This document shows, in pieces, positions 1-9,405 of a stretch of 64,000 nt of DNA. Numbering within the stretch: the first letter of the stretch is position 1; each line of letters starts with the position of its first letter. The position numbers and the translations under genes are program-made. Origin of the DNA: Planctomycetaceae bacterium (GTDB taxonomy: Bacteria > Planctomycetota > Planctomycetia > Pirellulales > Pirellulaceae); contig PBOG01000195.1 of NCBI GenBank assembly GCA_002724245.1, forward strand, positions 58,904 to 122,903, in the 5' to 3' direction. Below the pieces are notes generated by a model. The model had not been told where the DNA came from and made no database searches. It saw only the letters and a list, made by a program, of their open reading frames with translations.

Positions 1-885
1 TGTGGCTTTGGAGATAACACTGCGTTCCAGTGGAGGGAGCGCAGTCAGGTCGAGATTGCCATTGCGGTGGGCATCCAGGACCTCGACGATCCCGAAAGAA
101 TGAAATGGCAGTCGGCCCGTTCGTAACTCGAAGTACGTGATCGCCAGAGAGTACTGGTCCGTGTTTTGTGAAGGTCGCTGGTTGATACATTCGGGTGCCA
201 TATAAGCGGGTGACCCGGCCATTTCGGTTCCCGTGAGTGTCGCCCATTGATCGCTAAAGAAGCGCGCCAGCCCGAAGTCACCGATCATCACTGATGCACC
301 TGTGAGCATAAGGTTTGCCGGCTTGATATCGCAGTGCTGGATACTGACCTGTTCGTTGTCCAGGAGGTGCTGTGGCGCATTCAAAAAGTCGATTCCCTTG
401 GCGGCTTCCGTCATCGCGTTCAGGAGCTCGTCCGGGGGGATCCCCTCATGGCCTTGCTCTTGGCACTCCTGCAGACGCTCGTGGAGGTTCTTGTCACAGA
501 GCAGTGTTGCGACCACCAGCTGTCGGGGAACGTTCTCGTACGATAACGTTTGTGTTTCGCTGGGAGATTGTGTCTCGCGATCTGATTCGGATTCGTGTTC
601 CTGTGGCGCGTCTTCTGGGGATAACAGCTTGTCGTCTAATACCTGGCCGGCTGAGTTCCGTAACCACAACGCGATGACTGAGGCCAGATGTGGGTGACGG
701 ATCGTCTTGATTTGCTGTACAGCGCGCAGTTCTTTAAGGCCTTGCTGGTCACGTAGATCGAGGAACTTGAGTGCTACTTGCGCACCACCCGGTGAGGTCG
801 CTCTCCAGACTTCACCGAACTGGCCACGTCCCAGGAACGAGTCAAGCCGATAACCGGGGACGGGTTGGTCACCTACTTTGAGCAT
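1..885 (-). CDS. Serine/threonine protein kinase (partial, C-terminus outside window)
   Basis: This is a Hanks-type eukaryotic-like protein kinase, and its open frame runs off the left edge, so the ORF track misses it. From the ATG at 885 the order of motifs is: glycine loop GRGQFGEVW (about residues 19-27), the VALK lysine (about 40), catalytic loop HCDIKPAN (about 183), DFG in GDFGLARFF (about 202) and YMAPE (about 228). An insert rich in Ser, Glu and Gln lies between the N-lobe strands. All catalytic residues are present, so it should be active. It is the last visible gene of the TolQ/ExbD operon, 176 bases after the 334-residue protein. Any C-terminal sensor or membrane segment lies outside the window. 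Confidence 0.93.
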   Translation of the reverse strand, partial: MLKVGDQPVPGYRLDSFLGRGQFGEVWRATSPGGAQVALKFLDLRDQQGLKELRAVQQIKTIRHPHLASVIALWLRNSAGQVLDDKLLSPEDAPQEHESESDRETQSPSETQTLSYENVPRQLVVATLLCDKNLHERLQECQEQGHEGIPPDELLNAMTEAAKGIDFLNAPQHLLDNEQVSIQHCDIKPANLMLTGASVMIGDFGLARFFSDQWATLTGTEMAGSPAYMAPECINQRPSQNTDQYSLAITYFELRTGRLPFHSFGIVEVLDAHRNGNLDLTALPPLERSVISKAT

Positions 886-1061
886 CTATTCGGATTCCCG
901 GCCAAGGAGGCGTAGAGGAAAGGGCAGGACCAGGGACAAGAGTTTATGGTCGACAAAACACAGCAAATCGTGACAGCCTGACGGTGTGTGGTTGCGGAAA
1001 CGTCGCCGCTGCAGATGCGCGGCAGTTATCCGGAACCGGTATGGCATCCTGACAAGTGGAA

Positions 1062-2066
1062 TCAGGGAGCCGTATTGACGTTTCGTGGACGAATCCAGGC
1101 ACCATTTCGAAACTGGGATTTGCGTGGATCGAATTCGGTAAGCGACTCCAGACGCAATGGCAGCGTGGGACTCGGAGACGTACGTTTAAACAGGTTTGAC
1201 CAGGAGTTGCCAGCACTTTTCACTTTGAAGGTAGCTGGGCCGGGAGAGACTGGAAAGAGGATCGCGAGTTCGAGTTTGATCACTTTTTGGAGTGTCAATG
1301 GAGTCAGTTTGCGTCGATTGGTCCCCGGCGTACAGGCGGTAACCAATTCGTGATGCTCGAGTATGTCGGTGTAACGTTGCAGATGCTGCTTGACCTCCGG
1401 ACGTTGGGCGATTCGCAAGGCTTCGGACTTGCTACCGCGCCGCAAGGCACGTAAGGCAGCCAGCAGCCGGTTTTGGATGTCGATTTGCTCTCGGTCAGAT
1501 GGACGAAAGCGGTCAGGTTCTTTGAGAATTGCCCGGTCTGCATCGGGGTCAAGCAGAAACAGCATTGCTCGAAAACGACGTTCTTCAGCTGGGTTCCGGG
1601 CGAGGCTGACCATGCCTAACAGGGAGCTGCGGCCCAGAGTTTCTGGTTCCAGAAAAGCGGCGATCAAATAGAGCCGCAGCGCAGCGTGGTGGGCATCCGG
1701 GTCCTTGCGTTTGACGGCCAGTTCTTCCGCCAGATCCCGGTAGCTGGCTGGCTCGTCGTGTTGCAGTGTGGCGAAATCGGCTGCCGAGACGGTGACCACG
1801 ATGAGGGCAATTTCGCTCCGTTCAAGCCGGCGGCGGGCTTTGGTTCCATCAGACCGAACTTCATCGAGGATGACCTGATTGTCATCCTGGCGAATCAAGA
1901 ATCCACGTATCTCTTCTCCGCTCTTGGTGGAAATTAGCACACCCTGCGCGGCGTGTGTAACGCACAGGCATAAGGCAATAGTCAACAACAACCGCAGCCA
2001 GCAGGTTGACAAGAGCCTGACGCCCGCGGTGGTGCGGGCGGTGTTGTCAAGGACGAGGTGTTTCAT
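1062..2066 (-). CDS. Exported hypothetical protein with N-terminal beta-rich domain
   Basis: I do not recognise a named family. The 334-residue protein starts with a basic stretch and a hydrophobic signal peptide (LRLLLTIALCLCVTHAAQG), so it is probably periplasmic. The first mature 50 residues (VLISTKSGEEIRGFLIRQ onward) read as short beta strands with alternating charged turns, like a small SH3/Lsm-type barrel. The middle (about residues 110-240) is helical and repeat-like; the C-terminus is low in recognisable features. Its start overlaps the stop of the upstream 1232-residue gene by four bases (ATGA), indicating translational coupling. It probably works with the TolQ/ExbD machine of this operon; no enzymatic motif is visible. 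Confidence 0.8.
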   Translation of the reverse strand: MKHLVLDNTARTTAGVRLLSTCWLRLLLTIALCLCVTHAAQGVLISTKSGEEIRGFLIRQDDNQVILDEVRSDGTKARRRLERSEIALIVVTVSAADFATLQHDEPASYRDLAEELAVKRKDPDAHHAALRLYLIAAFLEPETLGRSSLLGMVSLARNPAEERRFRAMLFLLDPDADRAILKEPDRFRPSDREQIDIQNRLLAALRALRRGSKSEALRIAQRPEVKQHLQRYTDILEHHELVTACTPGTNRRKLTPLTLQKVIKLELAILFPVSPGPATFKVKSAGNSWSNLFKRTSPSPTLPLRLESLTEFDPRKSQFRNGAWIRPRNVNTAP

Positions 2067-5000
2067 TCGGTGTTCTCTGCCAGCAAGAGCCAGGTGCGCA
2101 ACAAGGCCGTTTCCCCGCTGCGAAGTTGGGCGACAAGTTCCGTTGTTTTTTCGTCTTCCTGGTGGAGTTGCTCGATGATCGCATCTGCTTGCGACTGAAG
2201 TTTAGCGTGCCTGCGGACGACATCGATGCATAACAGTCGTAACCACAGGCGTTGTAATCGTACCGTCAGGGCAAAGTCATTCGGCGAGAGATATTCTGCC
2301 GCGTCGATCTGTTTGTTGATTTGCATTGCGAAGTGGCGATTCGCACCGGTTACGGCAGGTTCCAGGATTCCAGCGGCATGCCTTGCCAAGGCGGCGAGTA
2401 CTTCCGATGGGGATGTCGCGCCCACGTACTGGGCCTCTGCAAGACCTCGCAAACGGGCCTGTGTCGCGTACGATTCGGTAAGCGATTCCTGCACACTGTC
2501 ATGAATCCCAGTCCCCGAATCGCGTGTTTCAGTATCGTCTCCAGAGAGCGCGTGGCGTAGTAATTGTTGTTGCAAATCGCGTTTCCAGGTTTCCAAGGAC
2601 CCGCCGCTTTGCTCCTCCAGGTCAAGCAGTTTTGCGACCACTTGGGACAATTTTGGGAGGACTTCCTGTTGGGCTGCGATGTGGTCCGCCAAAGCTAGTT
2701 TCAGGTAGGGTAGGTGTCGAAAAGAAGGCAGCGCGGCCAGCATGTAGTCAAATTCGACCTGCCCTTTGTTTTTTCCTGTGAGGTACCGTACCAGCCTGGT
2801 CGCTTGTCCGCCGGTCAGATCGGCATTCCGGGTCAAGTCGACCAGTTGTGACAAGGCGCTCTGGCGTTGTGCGAGCCGTGGCGCGGAGAGCACCTCCAAC
2901 GCACGTGCAATGTAGCGGTCCTGCCGGGTAATTTCGATGGCGCTGCGTGTTGTCCCCGACAATCCCACGTAGGGAGATCTGCCGCGGGGACTGGGATTGT
3001 CCAGGTTGCGTGTTGCTGGTGGAGCACCTGCCCGATGGAGTTGATCGAAGGTGGCGGTTCCCCTTTCTTTCTGGTCCAACGCACATGCCATCGTGTTGAG
3101 ATGGGCCAGTTGCAGAACATCATCGAGCAGCGCCCAGTCCGCATCCCGTGAGGATGGAGAGAGCCGATCAACAGCACTTGCAGCAGCTGACCAGAGGACT
3201 CGCCAGCGACCTTCCGGAGTGGCCGCTGCATCCGTTCCCAAGCTCACACGGACACGTTCTGACACATCCGCGGGTGTCAGTCTGGTACCGGCGGCCGGCT
3301 TTCCAGCACGCGCCAGCAGGAGGTCGGTGAGGTAGGAAACCAGTGAACGATTAGGAATTTCCTGGTACATCTCAAGCAACTTGAGCACTACTGCAGGATC
3401 GGGAGAACGGACACAACGCTCGACTGCGCTGCGGTAGACGTCCCATTCATCACCCACACGACGCAAAGCTTCGACCAGGAAGGCGACGTCCAGCCGGTCG
3501 ATTTCTGCTGCGTCCAGCCAGTTGCGTGCGTCCTGATAGGCGTATTCGCGCAGCTCGTGGATTTTCACCGGATGAAACGCGGCCGCCGCCGTCAGAACAT
3601 GAAAGAAATGTCGCGAAACGGCGGCCCGACATTGGCGGTGCAGTTCCTGTGGCGAAAGGCTGGCGTCGATTAACCAGCCAATTCGTTCGCCGGTCGCTTC
3701 GGCCAATGCTGTCGACCGCTGGTCAGAGAGACTGGGACGTGAAAGTGCTGTGGCCACGGTCTCGATCGTCCAAATGGTGAGATCGAAGGGTGCCTGGTCT
3801 TCCGGGTCGAGCGGCGTTTCGGGATCGAGAATTGTGTCCAGCAATGTATCGCGCAGTTGCTGGGCACTGGTGTCGGAGGGATCTCCTGCATAGCACCCGG
3901 CGAGCACATTTCCCAGCAGCTGGGTTCGGGTTGGAGCGTCGACATTTTCGATGGCCAGGCTGACGAGTCGCTGGTAGGCTGCGGAACGCGTCGTTTCGCT
4001 TCCGGCGCTCAGTTGCTCGAGTGGCTCGCGCCAGGCACTGTCGACTCCACGGGCCTGGGAAATTGCGGCATTCAGGGGTCCGTCGCGCCAGTCGTCTCCG
4101 GCGGTCGTGCGGTCCGTTGTCGCCGCAGCAGCGACCGGTGCTTCCGAGGTGTCTGCGGAGTCGGTGGCTTCCGTGTCACTAGCGGGGCGAGTCGCGCGAG
4201 GTTCAAGCTGCAGGATCTGATAAAGGAGCGCACTACAGATCCCCAGTAGCAGCACGAAGGTAAAACCGAAGAAGGTCATGGTTCGTCGGGCACTGCGCAG
4301 GCGGGTGACCTGGTTTGCCGCCAGACGCTCACTGATGACGGCATTGATCTGGTCACCGGACAAACCCCATTGTTGTCCTTCCTGGTGGAGTTGCTGCCGC
4401 ATGGTTCCATTGATGCGGGACCGATGTTCCAGAAGATCATCGAGCAGCCGGTCAATGAATTCGACCGCTCGTTCCTGTGTGATTGTGCGCACACCGGTAT
4501 CTTGGGCTACGGAGTGGATTGTTTTTTTGGCCAGGGCCATGGAGAGTCCCTCTCCTTGGACCCCAGCGTCCTGAAGTTTGCGGAGGATGCGGGGAGTAAT
4601 AATGCCATGCGGCTGCTGTTGCAAAACTTCACGCAGATGTTTTTCAAACGACTCTACACGCTCCCGCATCTGGGATTCCGTGACGACATCGGCGCGCTCC
4701 TCGGGCTGGGACTGCAGGTGGCCGATTGCCAGTTCGACCTCATCTTCCTCCAGCTTGTGGTCATTCGCGACGGCCGACAGCAGCAGGCGGCTTTGGGTAT
4801 TGATACCGCGATATTCCGCGAGAATGGGCGCTGCGGATGCCAGGAAAGCTCGTATTCTAGGATCGTCGGGCAAGTGGGGTGACGATTCCTGGTCGGATTT
4901 CTGCAGCCCTTTTTCATTGATGACTTGTTGGAGCAGGTGATCAATGTACACCGAGGAGAGCCGGTACTCCTTGAGACCGAGACGAGAGAGCTTCCGCACC

Positions 5001-5761
5001 ACGGCACGTGACAACGTATCGGTGCCTTCACAGAATTCGCGTGCGCGGTCGAGAAATTGTTCAGCGGGAATCCCTGGCGGAGTACTTTCCAAAGACGGCG
5101 GCGGGTTGTCGGTAGCTGGCGTGCCTGCCGATTTCCGTGGCGTGCCTGCCGATTTTAGTGGTACGCCGGTCAGGGACTCCAACAAATCGTGAACGGCAGC
5201 TGCGGCCAGTCCTGTTTCCAAGGCCAGTTTCTCCAGGTCGCTCCGCGTGAGAGTGACCGCAGCATCTTGCGTGACGCGTTGCCGGGCCTGTTCCAGAAAG
5301 GCGTCGATGTGGGCCGCGGTATCCCCAGTTGGTGCTGCCGGCGAGAGGGGTTCTGTGGCGGCCGTTTGTATGGAGGACGTTGCTGTCTGGACGGGCGCAG
5401 GTGGACTCACCCTTGGAGGTGCTGGCGCAGGGGGAGCAGGAAGGGGAGGCGGCTGGGGAGCAGTGGGTTGGCTTTTGGTCTGGGCAGCGGTTACAGGAGG
5501 AGGGTCGGCGACAGGTGCCGTCTCAGAAGGTGAGGCATTTGACTGCCTGGACGCTTGTTGGTGGAGCAGTAGTTGCACCACGATTTGCTGCTGCGCGTCG
5601 GGGATTCCCACTTGCTGCGCGATACGGGCAAGCTGGGTTTCCAGCTCCGGAGTCATTTCGGGCTGTTTGGCCAGGAGCAGGGCTGCTTGCTCCAGGAACG
5701 CTTGCGCCAAGTGATGCTCGTCGGCACGCTGAGATTGTTCGCGTTTATCGGGAGTATCCAT
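2063..5761 (-). CDS. Large single-pass membrane protein with N-terminal helical repeats
   Basis: This is an unrecognised 1232-residue protein. The first half is cytoplasmic by the positive-inside rule. It contains a Pro/Ala/Gln-rich linker (about residues 75-145) and roughly six degenerate modules of about 50 residues with the pattern FL..A...L......L.....L...A...GL...V...I..LL (near 20-70, 151-200, 234-286, 301-352, 369-425 and 431-482). One transmembrane helix follows (about 495-520, FFGFTFVLLLGICSALLYQI), preceded by Arg residues. The 700-residue second half is helical. A 21-base tandem duplication encodes KSAGTPR near residue 205. The ATG at 5761 was preferred to the GTG one codon upstream. 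It lies 54 bases after the exported TPR gene and overlaps the next gene by ATGA. Confidence 0.85.
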   Translation of the reverse strand: MDTPDKREQSQRADEHHLAQAFLEQAALLLAKQPEMTPELETQLARIAQQVGIPDAQQQIVVQLLLHQQASRQSNASPSETAPVADPPPVTAAQTKSQPTAPQPPPLPAPPAPAPPRVSPPAPVQTATSSIQTAATEPLSPAAPTGDTAAHIDAFLEQARQRVTQDAAVTLTRSDLEKLALETGLAAAAVHDLLESLTGVPLKSAGTPRKSAGTPATDNPPPSLESTPPGIPAEQFLDRAREFCEGTDTLSRAVVRKLSRLGLKEYRLSSVYIDHLLQQVINEKGLQKSDQESSPHLPDDPRIRAFLASAAPILAEYRGINTQSRLLLSAVANDHKLEEDEVELAIGHLQSQPEERADVVTESQMRERVESFEKHLREVLQQQPHGIITPRILRKLQDAGVQGEGLSMALAKKTIHSVAQDTGVRTITQERAVEFIDRLLDDLLEHRSRINGTMRQQLHQEGQQWGLSGDQINAVISERLAANQVTRLRSARRTMTFFGFTFVLLLGICSALLYQILQLEPRATRPASDTEATDSADTSEAPVAAAATTDRTTAGDDWRDGPLNAAISQARGVDSAWREPLEQLSAGSETTRSAAYQRLVSLAIENVDAPTRTQLLGNVLAGCYAGDPSDTSAQQLRDTLLDTILDPETPLDPEDQAPFDLTIWTIETVATALSRPSLSDQRSTALAEATGERIGWLIDASLSPQELHRQCRAAVSRHFFHVLTAAAAFHPVKIHELREYAYQDARNWLDAAEIDRLDVAFLVEALRRVGDEWDVYRSAVERCVRSPDPAVVLKLLEMYQEIPNRSLVSYLTDLLLARAGKPAAGTRLTPADVSERVRVSLGTDAAATPEGRWRVLWSAAASAVDRLSPSSRDADWALLDDVLQLAHLNTMACALDQKERGTATFDQLHRAGAPPATRNLDNPSPRGRSPYVGLSGTTRSAIEITRQDRYIARALEVLSAPRLAQRQSALSQLVDLTRNADLTGGQATRLVRYLTGKNKGQVEFDYMLAALPSFRHLPYLKLALADHIAAQQEVLPKLSQVVAKLLDLEEQSGGSLETWKRDLQQQLLRHALSGDDTETRDSGTGIHDSVQESLTESYATQARLRGLAEAQYVGATSPSEVLAALARHAAGILEPAVTGANRHFAMQINKQIDAAEYLSPNDFALTVRLQRLWLRLLCIDVVRRHAKLQSQADAIIEQLHQEDEKTTELVAQLRSGETALLRTWLLLAENTE

Positions 5762-5815
5762 CACCGTTCACTTGGGCTATTGAGTAACCGGTTCGCTCTA
5801 ACAGTAGTTGCATTT

Positions 5816-8473
5816 CTACGGAGTCAGTTGTCGAAATCGCTCACGCCAGGCCGGCGGCCCGTCTTTAGGGTGCAACAATTTGAATTGACGCAGCACTTGT
5901 TGTGCTCGGTTTTTGTCAATTTTTTGCAGACAGAGTATCTGATGGTACTTGGCCTCAAACCAGGTATCGGATGATTTCGCGGATCCTGCCAGGAGAGTTC
6001 TCCAGTGTGCCAGAGATTGCTCCGGGTTTCCGGCACGGAGTTGTACACGACCGGCCCGTTTGAGGTAGTTGCGATCCTTGGGAAAGGCGCTGACCAGTCG
6101 GTCGAGCAGCGTGATGGCTTCCGGGTACTTTTTCAGCGCGGTGGCGTACGAGGCCAGTCGCGACGCTGCGACACGGGCGTTCTTGCGACCGAGGATGGCT
6201 TCTCGACCCGCGCCTAGTCGCTGGCTCAGCTCGTGATAGATCTGATAGCCCGCCATTAACAGGGCTTGCCGTTGGGCACCAGCGGCGTTTGCAAGTTGGC
6301 GATCTACGGCTTGTGCCGACGAGACCAACGCTACCAGGCGATAGGTGGGCTGTGTCGTATGTTTCACGAGCCAATTTGCGTGTTCGCGAATCGAGTCGTC
6401 GCGTACGCGAGACTGCGCCACGCGCAACCACTGGTAATGATAATCGGCTAGAGTCGATTCGGTGGTGGGAAGTGGTTCTGCGAGAGGCTTTGCCCGGTCC
6501 AAAAATCCGGCGGCCAGTTCAACGAGCGGGTCTTTTGCGAGTAGTGACACTTCGGCGGCCAGTACCAGGACTTTGACACGGCGACGGGCGTCGCGGTTTG
6601 TGTCAGCCAGCTTGTCAAAAAGATCCGCGGCCTGGCGAACTCCGTTGGCGAATTTGGTGGCCTGTGTGGCGTTAGCGCGTTGGCTCGACCATTGTTGATG
6701 AAGTAGTGTGCACAAGTCGTATTGCGCGTCTAGGTAGCCATCGTCTTCGGGGCCGACGTTCTGCAGCTGGCGAATGACCTTCTGTGGAGAAGAGTCTCGC
6801 ATCAAACGCGCCGTCCAGCGGTCCGCCTGGCGCGCGTATTCGTGTTGGGGGTAATCTCGTTTGATACTGGCGAGTATGTTAATGGCTCGTGGCAGATAAC
6901 GGGCGTCGTCCTTGCCGAGGCGTTTGTAGCACACGAAGGCATTCCACAGCGCGTCGACAGCAATCGTCTCACCTGCTGCTTTCAGACCACTGACGGATTC
7001 TTCAAAGCCAGGCCCAGCCTCGGCCAGGTTCCCCAGGCGAAACTGGCACATCGCCAGGTCATAACGGCAACGACTACGGAGCGAGGCTTGTGAACTCGCG
7101 TCTTTACTCGCCAGGGCGATGGCGAGAATATCTGCTGCCTTCCGGTAGTCCTCTGGTTGCCGAGTTTGCTCTGCCGCAGTCAAGAGTTGTTGGCCTTTGA
7201 TCCATTGCAAAACCATTCCAGAAGCTGAGCCGATTTGAATCTGGTAGCGAGCAATCAGTCCCAGGATCAGCGTTCTTTGTTGGAGTCGTGCCAGTCCCTT
7301 CAATCCAAGATCACTAAGTGCGGCCTTCTGGGGAGTGTCTTTGGCAGCTCCGTACGCCGCCTGTACCAGCGCCAGACAGAGCCCCAGCTGGCCATTGGTT
7401 GCACTGCCAGAAAATCGGCTGATCCGTCGTTCCGCGTAAGCCAGCACTTCCTGCCAGGCTGCGGCGTGGCAGAGGCTCCGTACGTACCAGTGCGATCCTT
7501 CGTCCCGGATCGCGGGGGACACGGTGGCTTGATCGAGCCACTGAAAACAGATTCGACTATTGGCAACCTGGCCGGTGATGGCTTCTGCCAGACCCAGACC
7601 AATTACGGAGCGTGCCAGGTATTCGGTTTCCAGATTCAGCCAGTCCGAATCGATGTCTTTGAGTGATTCACCCGGTTCAATTCCCAGTAAAAGTTCGAAC
7701 AAACGTCTGGACTTGGCATAGAGCGGGCTGTTTTGATCGACGGATTGGAGAAACCCCTGGTAGTACAGGGACCAGGCGGTGACGTAGGTTGCGCGATTCG
7801 CAATTCCTTGCAGACGACGCCAGTCACTTTGCAGTAGCTGAAAAGCATCTTCAGTCGCAGGCACTTCACGGCTTGTGTCCGGATTGTCCGGGCTGTTCAA
7901 TCCGTTCCGTCGCCGGGCTCGTTGCAGGTTCGCGTCATAGGCGTCCAGCTGTTCCTTGAGTTGATCCGCTTGTTTGTTGAGTTGAGTTTGGAGCTGATCT
8001 AATGGAGGGCTGATCCGCGAGAGAATTCCCAGCGCTTTGCTGCGTGAATCTTGATCGGTCGAATTTCCGATCCATCGACTAGCCAGCGATTCAGCCCGAT
8101 TGTAATCCGCTTGCAGGAGCATGACCTGCAGCGAAGAGGTTTTGGCTTCAGGAAATCGTTTCAGCAAGACCGTGATGCGGGCCACTTGTTCCTGATAGCG
8201 TGCTGCATCAGCAGAATAACGCATCAGTTGACTGGCGTAGAGGTCGGCAATCCGTCGTGCAAGCCTGGTTGCCTCGTTGCCTTTTTGGACGGTATTCAGG
8301 GACTGTTCCAGATGCAGGATTTGCAGATCAACCAAGCCTAACCGGGCCAGAAAACGGTCGACTTGCTGGCGCGTTTGCAGGGCATCGTCTGCACCACTAG
8401 CAAGGCAGACGTTCGTTGCGATCAGTACGAGCGCGCAAAATCCGCGGCGGATTGTGGAGAGTAGACTATTCAT
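5816..8473 (-). CDS. Exported TPR-repeat protein
   Basis: The 885-residue protein is made almost entirely of helical hairpins with TPR-like spacing (for example YDLAMCQFRLGNLAEAGPGF, and the C-terminal YATALKKYPEAITLLDRLV). The true start is taken at the internal ATG at 8473. That ATG gives a clean signal peptide (MNSLLSTIRRGFCALVLIAT ending near CLASGA) and an 8-base overlap with the end of the second exbD gene; the track start at 8566 would put about 30 unrelated residues in front of it. Family knowledge suggests a periplasmic scaffold for protein-protein contacts. In this operon it is the likely periplasmic partner of the TolQ/ExbD channel, comparable in role (not sequence) to TolB/YbgF-type partners. 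Confidence 0.88.
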   Translation of the reverse strand: MNSLLSTIRRGFCALVLIATNVCLASGADDALQTRQQVDRFLARLGLVDLQILHLEQSLNTVQKGNEATRLARRIADLYASQLMRYSADAARYQEQVARITVLLKRFPEAKTSSLQVMLLQADYNRAESLASRWIGNSTDQDSRSKALGILSRISPPLDQLQTQLNKQADQLKEQLDAYDANLQRARRRNGLNSPDNPDTSREVPATEDAFQLLQSDWRRLQGIANRATYVTAWSLYYQGFLQSVDQNSPLYAKSRRLFELLLGIEPGESLKDIDSDWLNLETEYLARSVIGLGLAEAITGQVANSRICFQWLDQATVSPAIRDEGSHWYVRSLCHAAAWQEVLAYAERRISRFSGSATNGQLGLCLALVQAAYGAAKDTPQKAALSDLGLKGLARLQQRTLILGLIARYQIQIGSASGMVLQWIKGQQLLTAAEQTRQPEDYRKAADILAIALASKDASSQASLRSRCRYDLAMCQFRLGNLAEAGPGFEESVSGLKAAGETIAVDALWNAFVCYKRLGKDDARYLPRAINILASIKRDYPQHEYARQADRWTARLMRDSSPQKVIRQLQNVGPEDDGYLDAQYDLCTLLHQQWSSQRANATQATKFANGVRQAADLFDKLADTNRDARRRVKVLVLAAEVSLLAKDPLVELAAGFLDRAKPLAEPLPTTESTLADYHYQWLRVAQSRVRDDSIREHANWLVKHTTQPTYRLVALVSSAQAVDRQLANAAGAQRQALLMAGYQIYHELSQRLGAGREAILGRKNARVAASRLASYATALKKYPEAITLLDRLVSAFPKDRNYLKRAGRVQLRAGNPEQSLAHWRTLLAGSAKSSDTWFEAKYHQILCLQKIDKNRAQQVLRQFKLLHPKDGPPAWRERFRQLTP

Positions 8474-8894
8474 TGTTTCCGAAGGGTACGTACGAGACGA
8501 TGGCAAAACCGGCCCGTTTGCAGGCTTGAACTGCCGCGGCGGCCATCCGGAATGGCGCCTCATCACTCACGCGTACAAATGCGCCGTCGTGTTTGTTTTC
8601 AAATTGCCGCAAGACATCGACCAGTTCTTCGGTGGCGCCGAATTCGCGGCTGCCCAGGCGAAAGACGAAGCGTTCGCCACTGCGAAGGACCTCGACAATC
8701 GCTGGTTCCAGGTCTGAGGCAGCACTGCTGGATTTTTTTTCTACCTTGATTCCAGAATCCAGATTGCGTTCAGTTTTGATGAAACTTGCTGTGGTCATGA
8801 AGAAAATCAGCAGCAGGAATACGACATCGATCATACTCGTCATCGACAGCTCGACCGCAGTGTCACGGCGATGTTTGCGATTGCTGAGTTTCAT
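8466..8894 (-). CDS. ExbD/TolR family biopolymer transport protein (second copy)
   Basis: The 142-residue protein has the ExbD/TolR plan: a short cytoplasmic N-terminus, one transmembrane helix beginning MTSMIDVVFLLLIFFMTTAS (about residues 18-37) and a periplasmic domain. The Asp of MIDVVF is the conserved membrane-embedded proton-relay residue. The ORF track extends 65 codons too far upstream; the ATG at 8894 gives the usual family length and leaves 52 bases after the first exbD gene. Two ExbD paralogues side by side with one TolQ suggest a mixed ExbD dimer. It uses the proton motive force with TolQ to drive a periplasmic or outer-membrane partner. Confidence 0.94.
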   Translation of the reverse strand: MKLSNRKHRRDTAVELSMTSMIDVVFLLLIFFMTTASFIKTERNLDSGIKVEKKSSSAASDLEPAIVEVLRSGERFVFRLGSREFGATEELVDVLRQFENKHDGAFVRVSDEAPFRMAAAAVQACKRAGFAIVSYVPFGNNE

Positions 8895-8946
8895 CGGGGT
8901 ACCTGCAAAACGAACCGTTAGGCCAAGTGGGCCCGGGCCAGTGCAA

Positions 8947-9363
8947 TCACCGGGGCACTTGGACCGCAAAAGAAACGCGTTTGATATTGAGTTGTTCGAG
9001 TGACCTGGCGATTTGGTTGGCAGCGCGGCTTTCGCCTCGCTGGTCAACACGCAATTCGATGTTGATTCGTCGAGGATCGTTGTCCACACGCGCCAGTTCT
9101 TCGTTGACCAGGGTCAGCACTCGGTCTGGTTGCAAGACGCGGCCCAGCATTACCAGCTGTCCATCCTGGCGTATGTTAATTGTCAGGGAAGAGATTTCTT
9201 TGTCACGGGATCCTTCTTGCTGCGGTAGTTCCAGCTGCTCTTCTTTGATTCGGGAAGCCTGGGTCACGGTCATAAAAAAGATCAGCAACAAGAACACGAT
9301 GTCGATCATTGGCGTCATGTTCATTCGCAAAAGGCGGCTGCCTGAACGTTTACTGAGTCGCAT
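8947..9363 (-). CDS. ExbD/TolR family biopolymer transport protein (first copy)
   Basis: The 138-residue protein begins MRLSKRSGSRLLRMNMTPMI and continues IDIVFLLLIFFMTV, the canonical ExbD/TolR transmembrane helix with the proton-relay Asp (about residue 20). The periplasmic half contains ISSLTINIRQDGQLVMLG, the usual beta-alpha fold of the family. It is 42 bases downstream of tolQ/exbB and 52 bases upstream of the second exbD copy, in one operon. The two ExbD proteins share the membrane helix but differ widely afterwards, so they are old paralogues and not a recent duplication. Confidence 0.95.
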   Translation of the reverse strand: MRLSKRSGSRLLRMNMTPMIDIVFLLLIFFMTVTQASRIKEEQLELPQQEGSRDKEISSLTINIRQDGQLVMLGRVLQPDRVLTLVNEELARVDNDPRRINIELRVDQRGESRAANQIARSLEQLNIKRVSFAVQVPR

Positions 9364-9405
9364 GATTCCATCGCCGTGGGGGAGGTGAAACGCGTGACGT
9401 GTCTG

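Noticed and set aside
5189-5787. Three long plus-strand ORFs (114-155 codons) opposite the large operon protein
   Set aside because: They mirror the Pro/Ala/Gln-rich linker on the other strand, have skewed Gly/Arg/Cys composition and no ribosome binding site; they are shadows.
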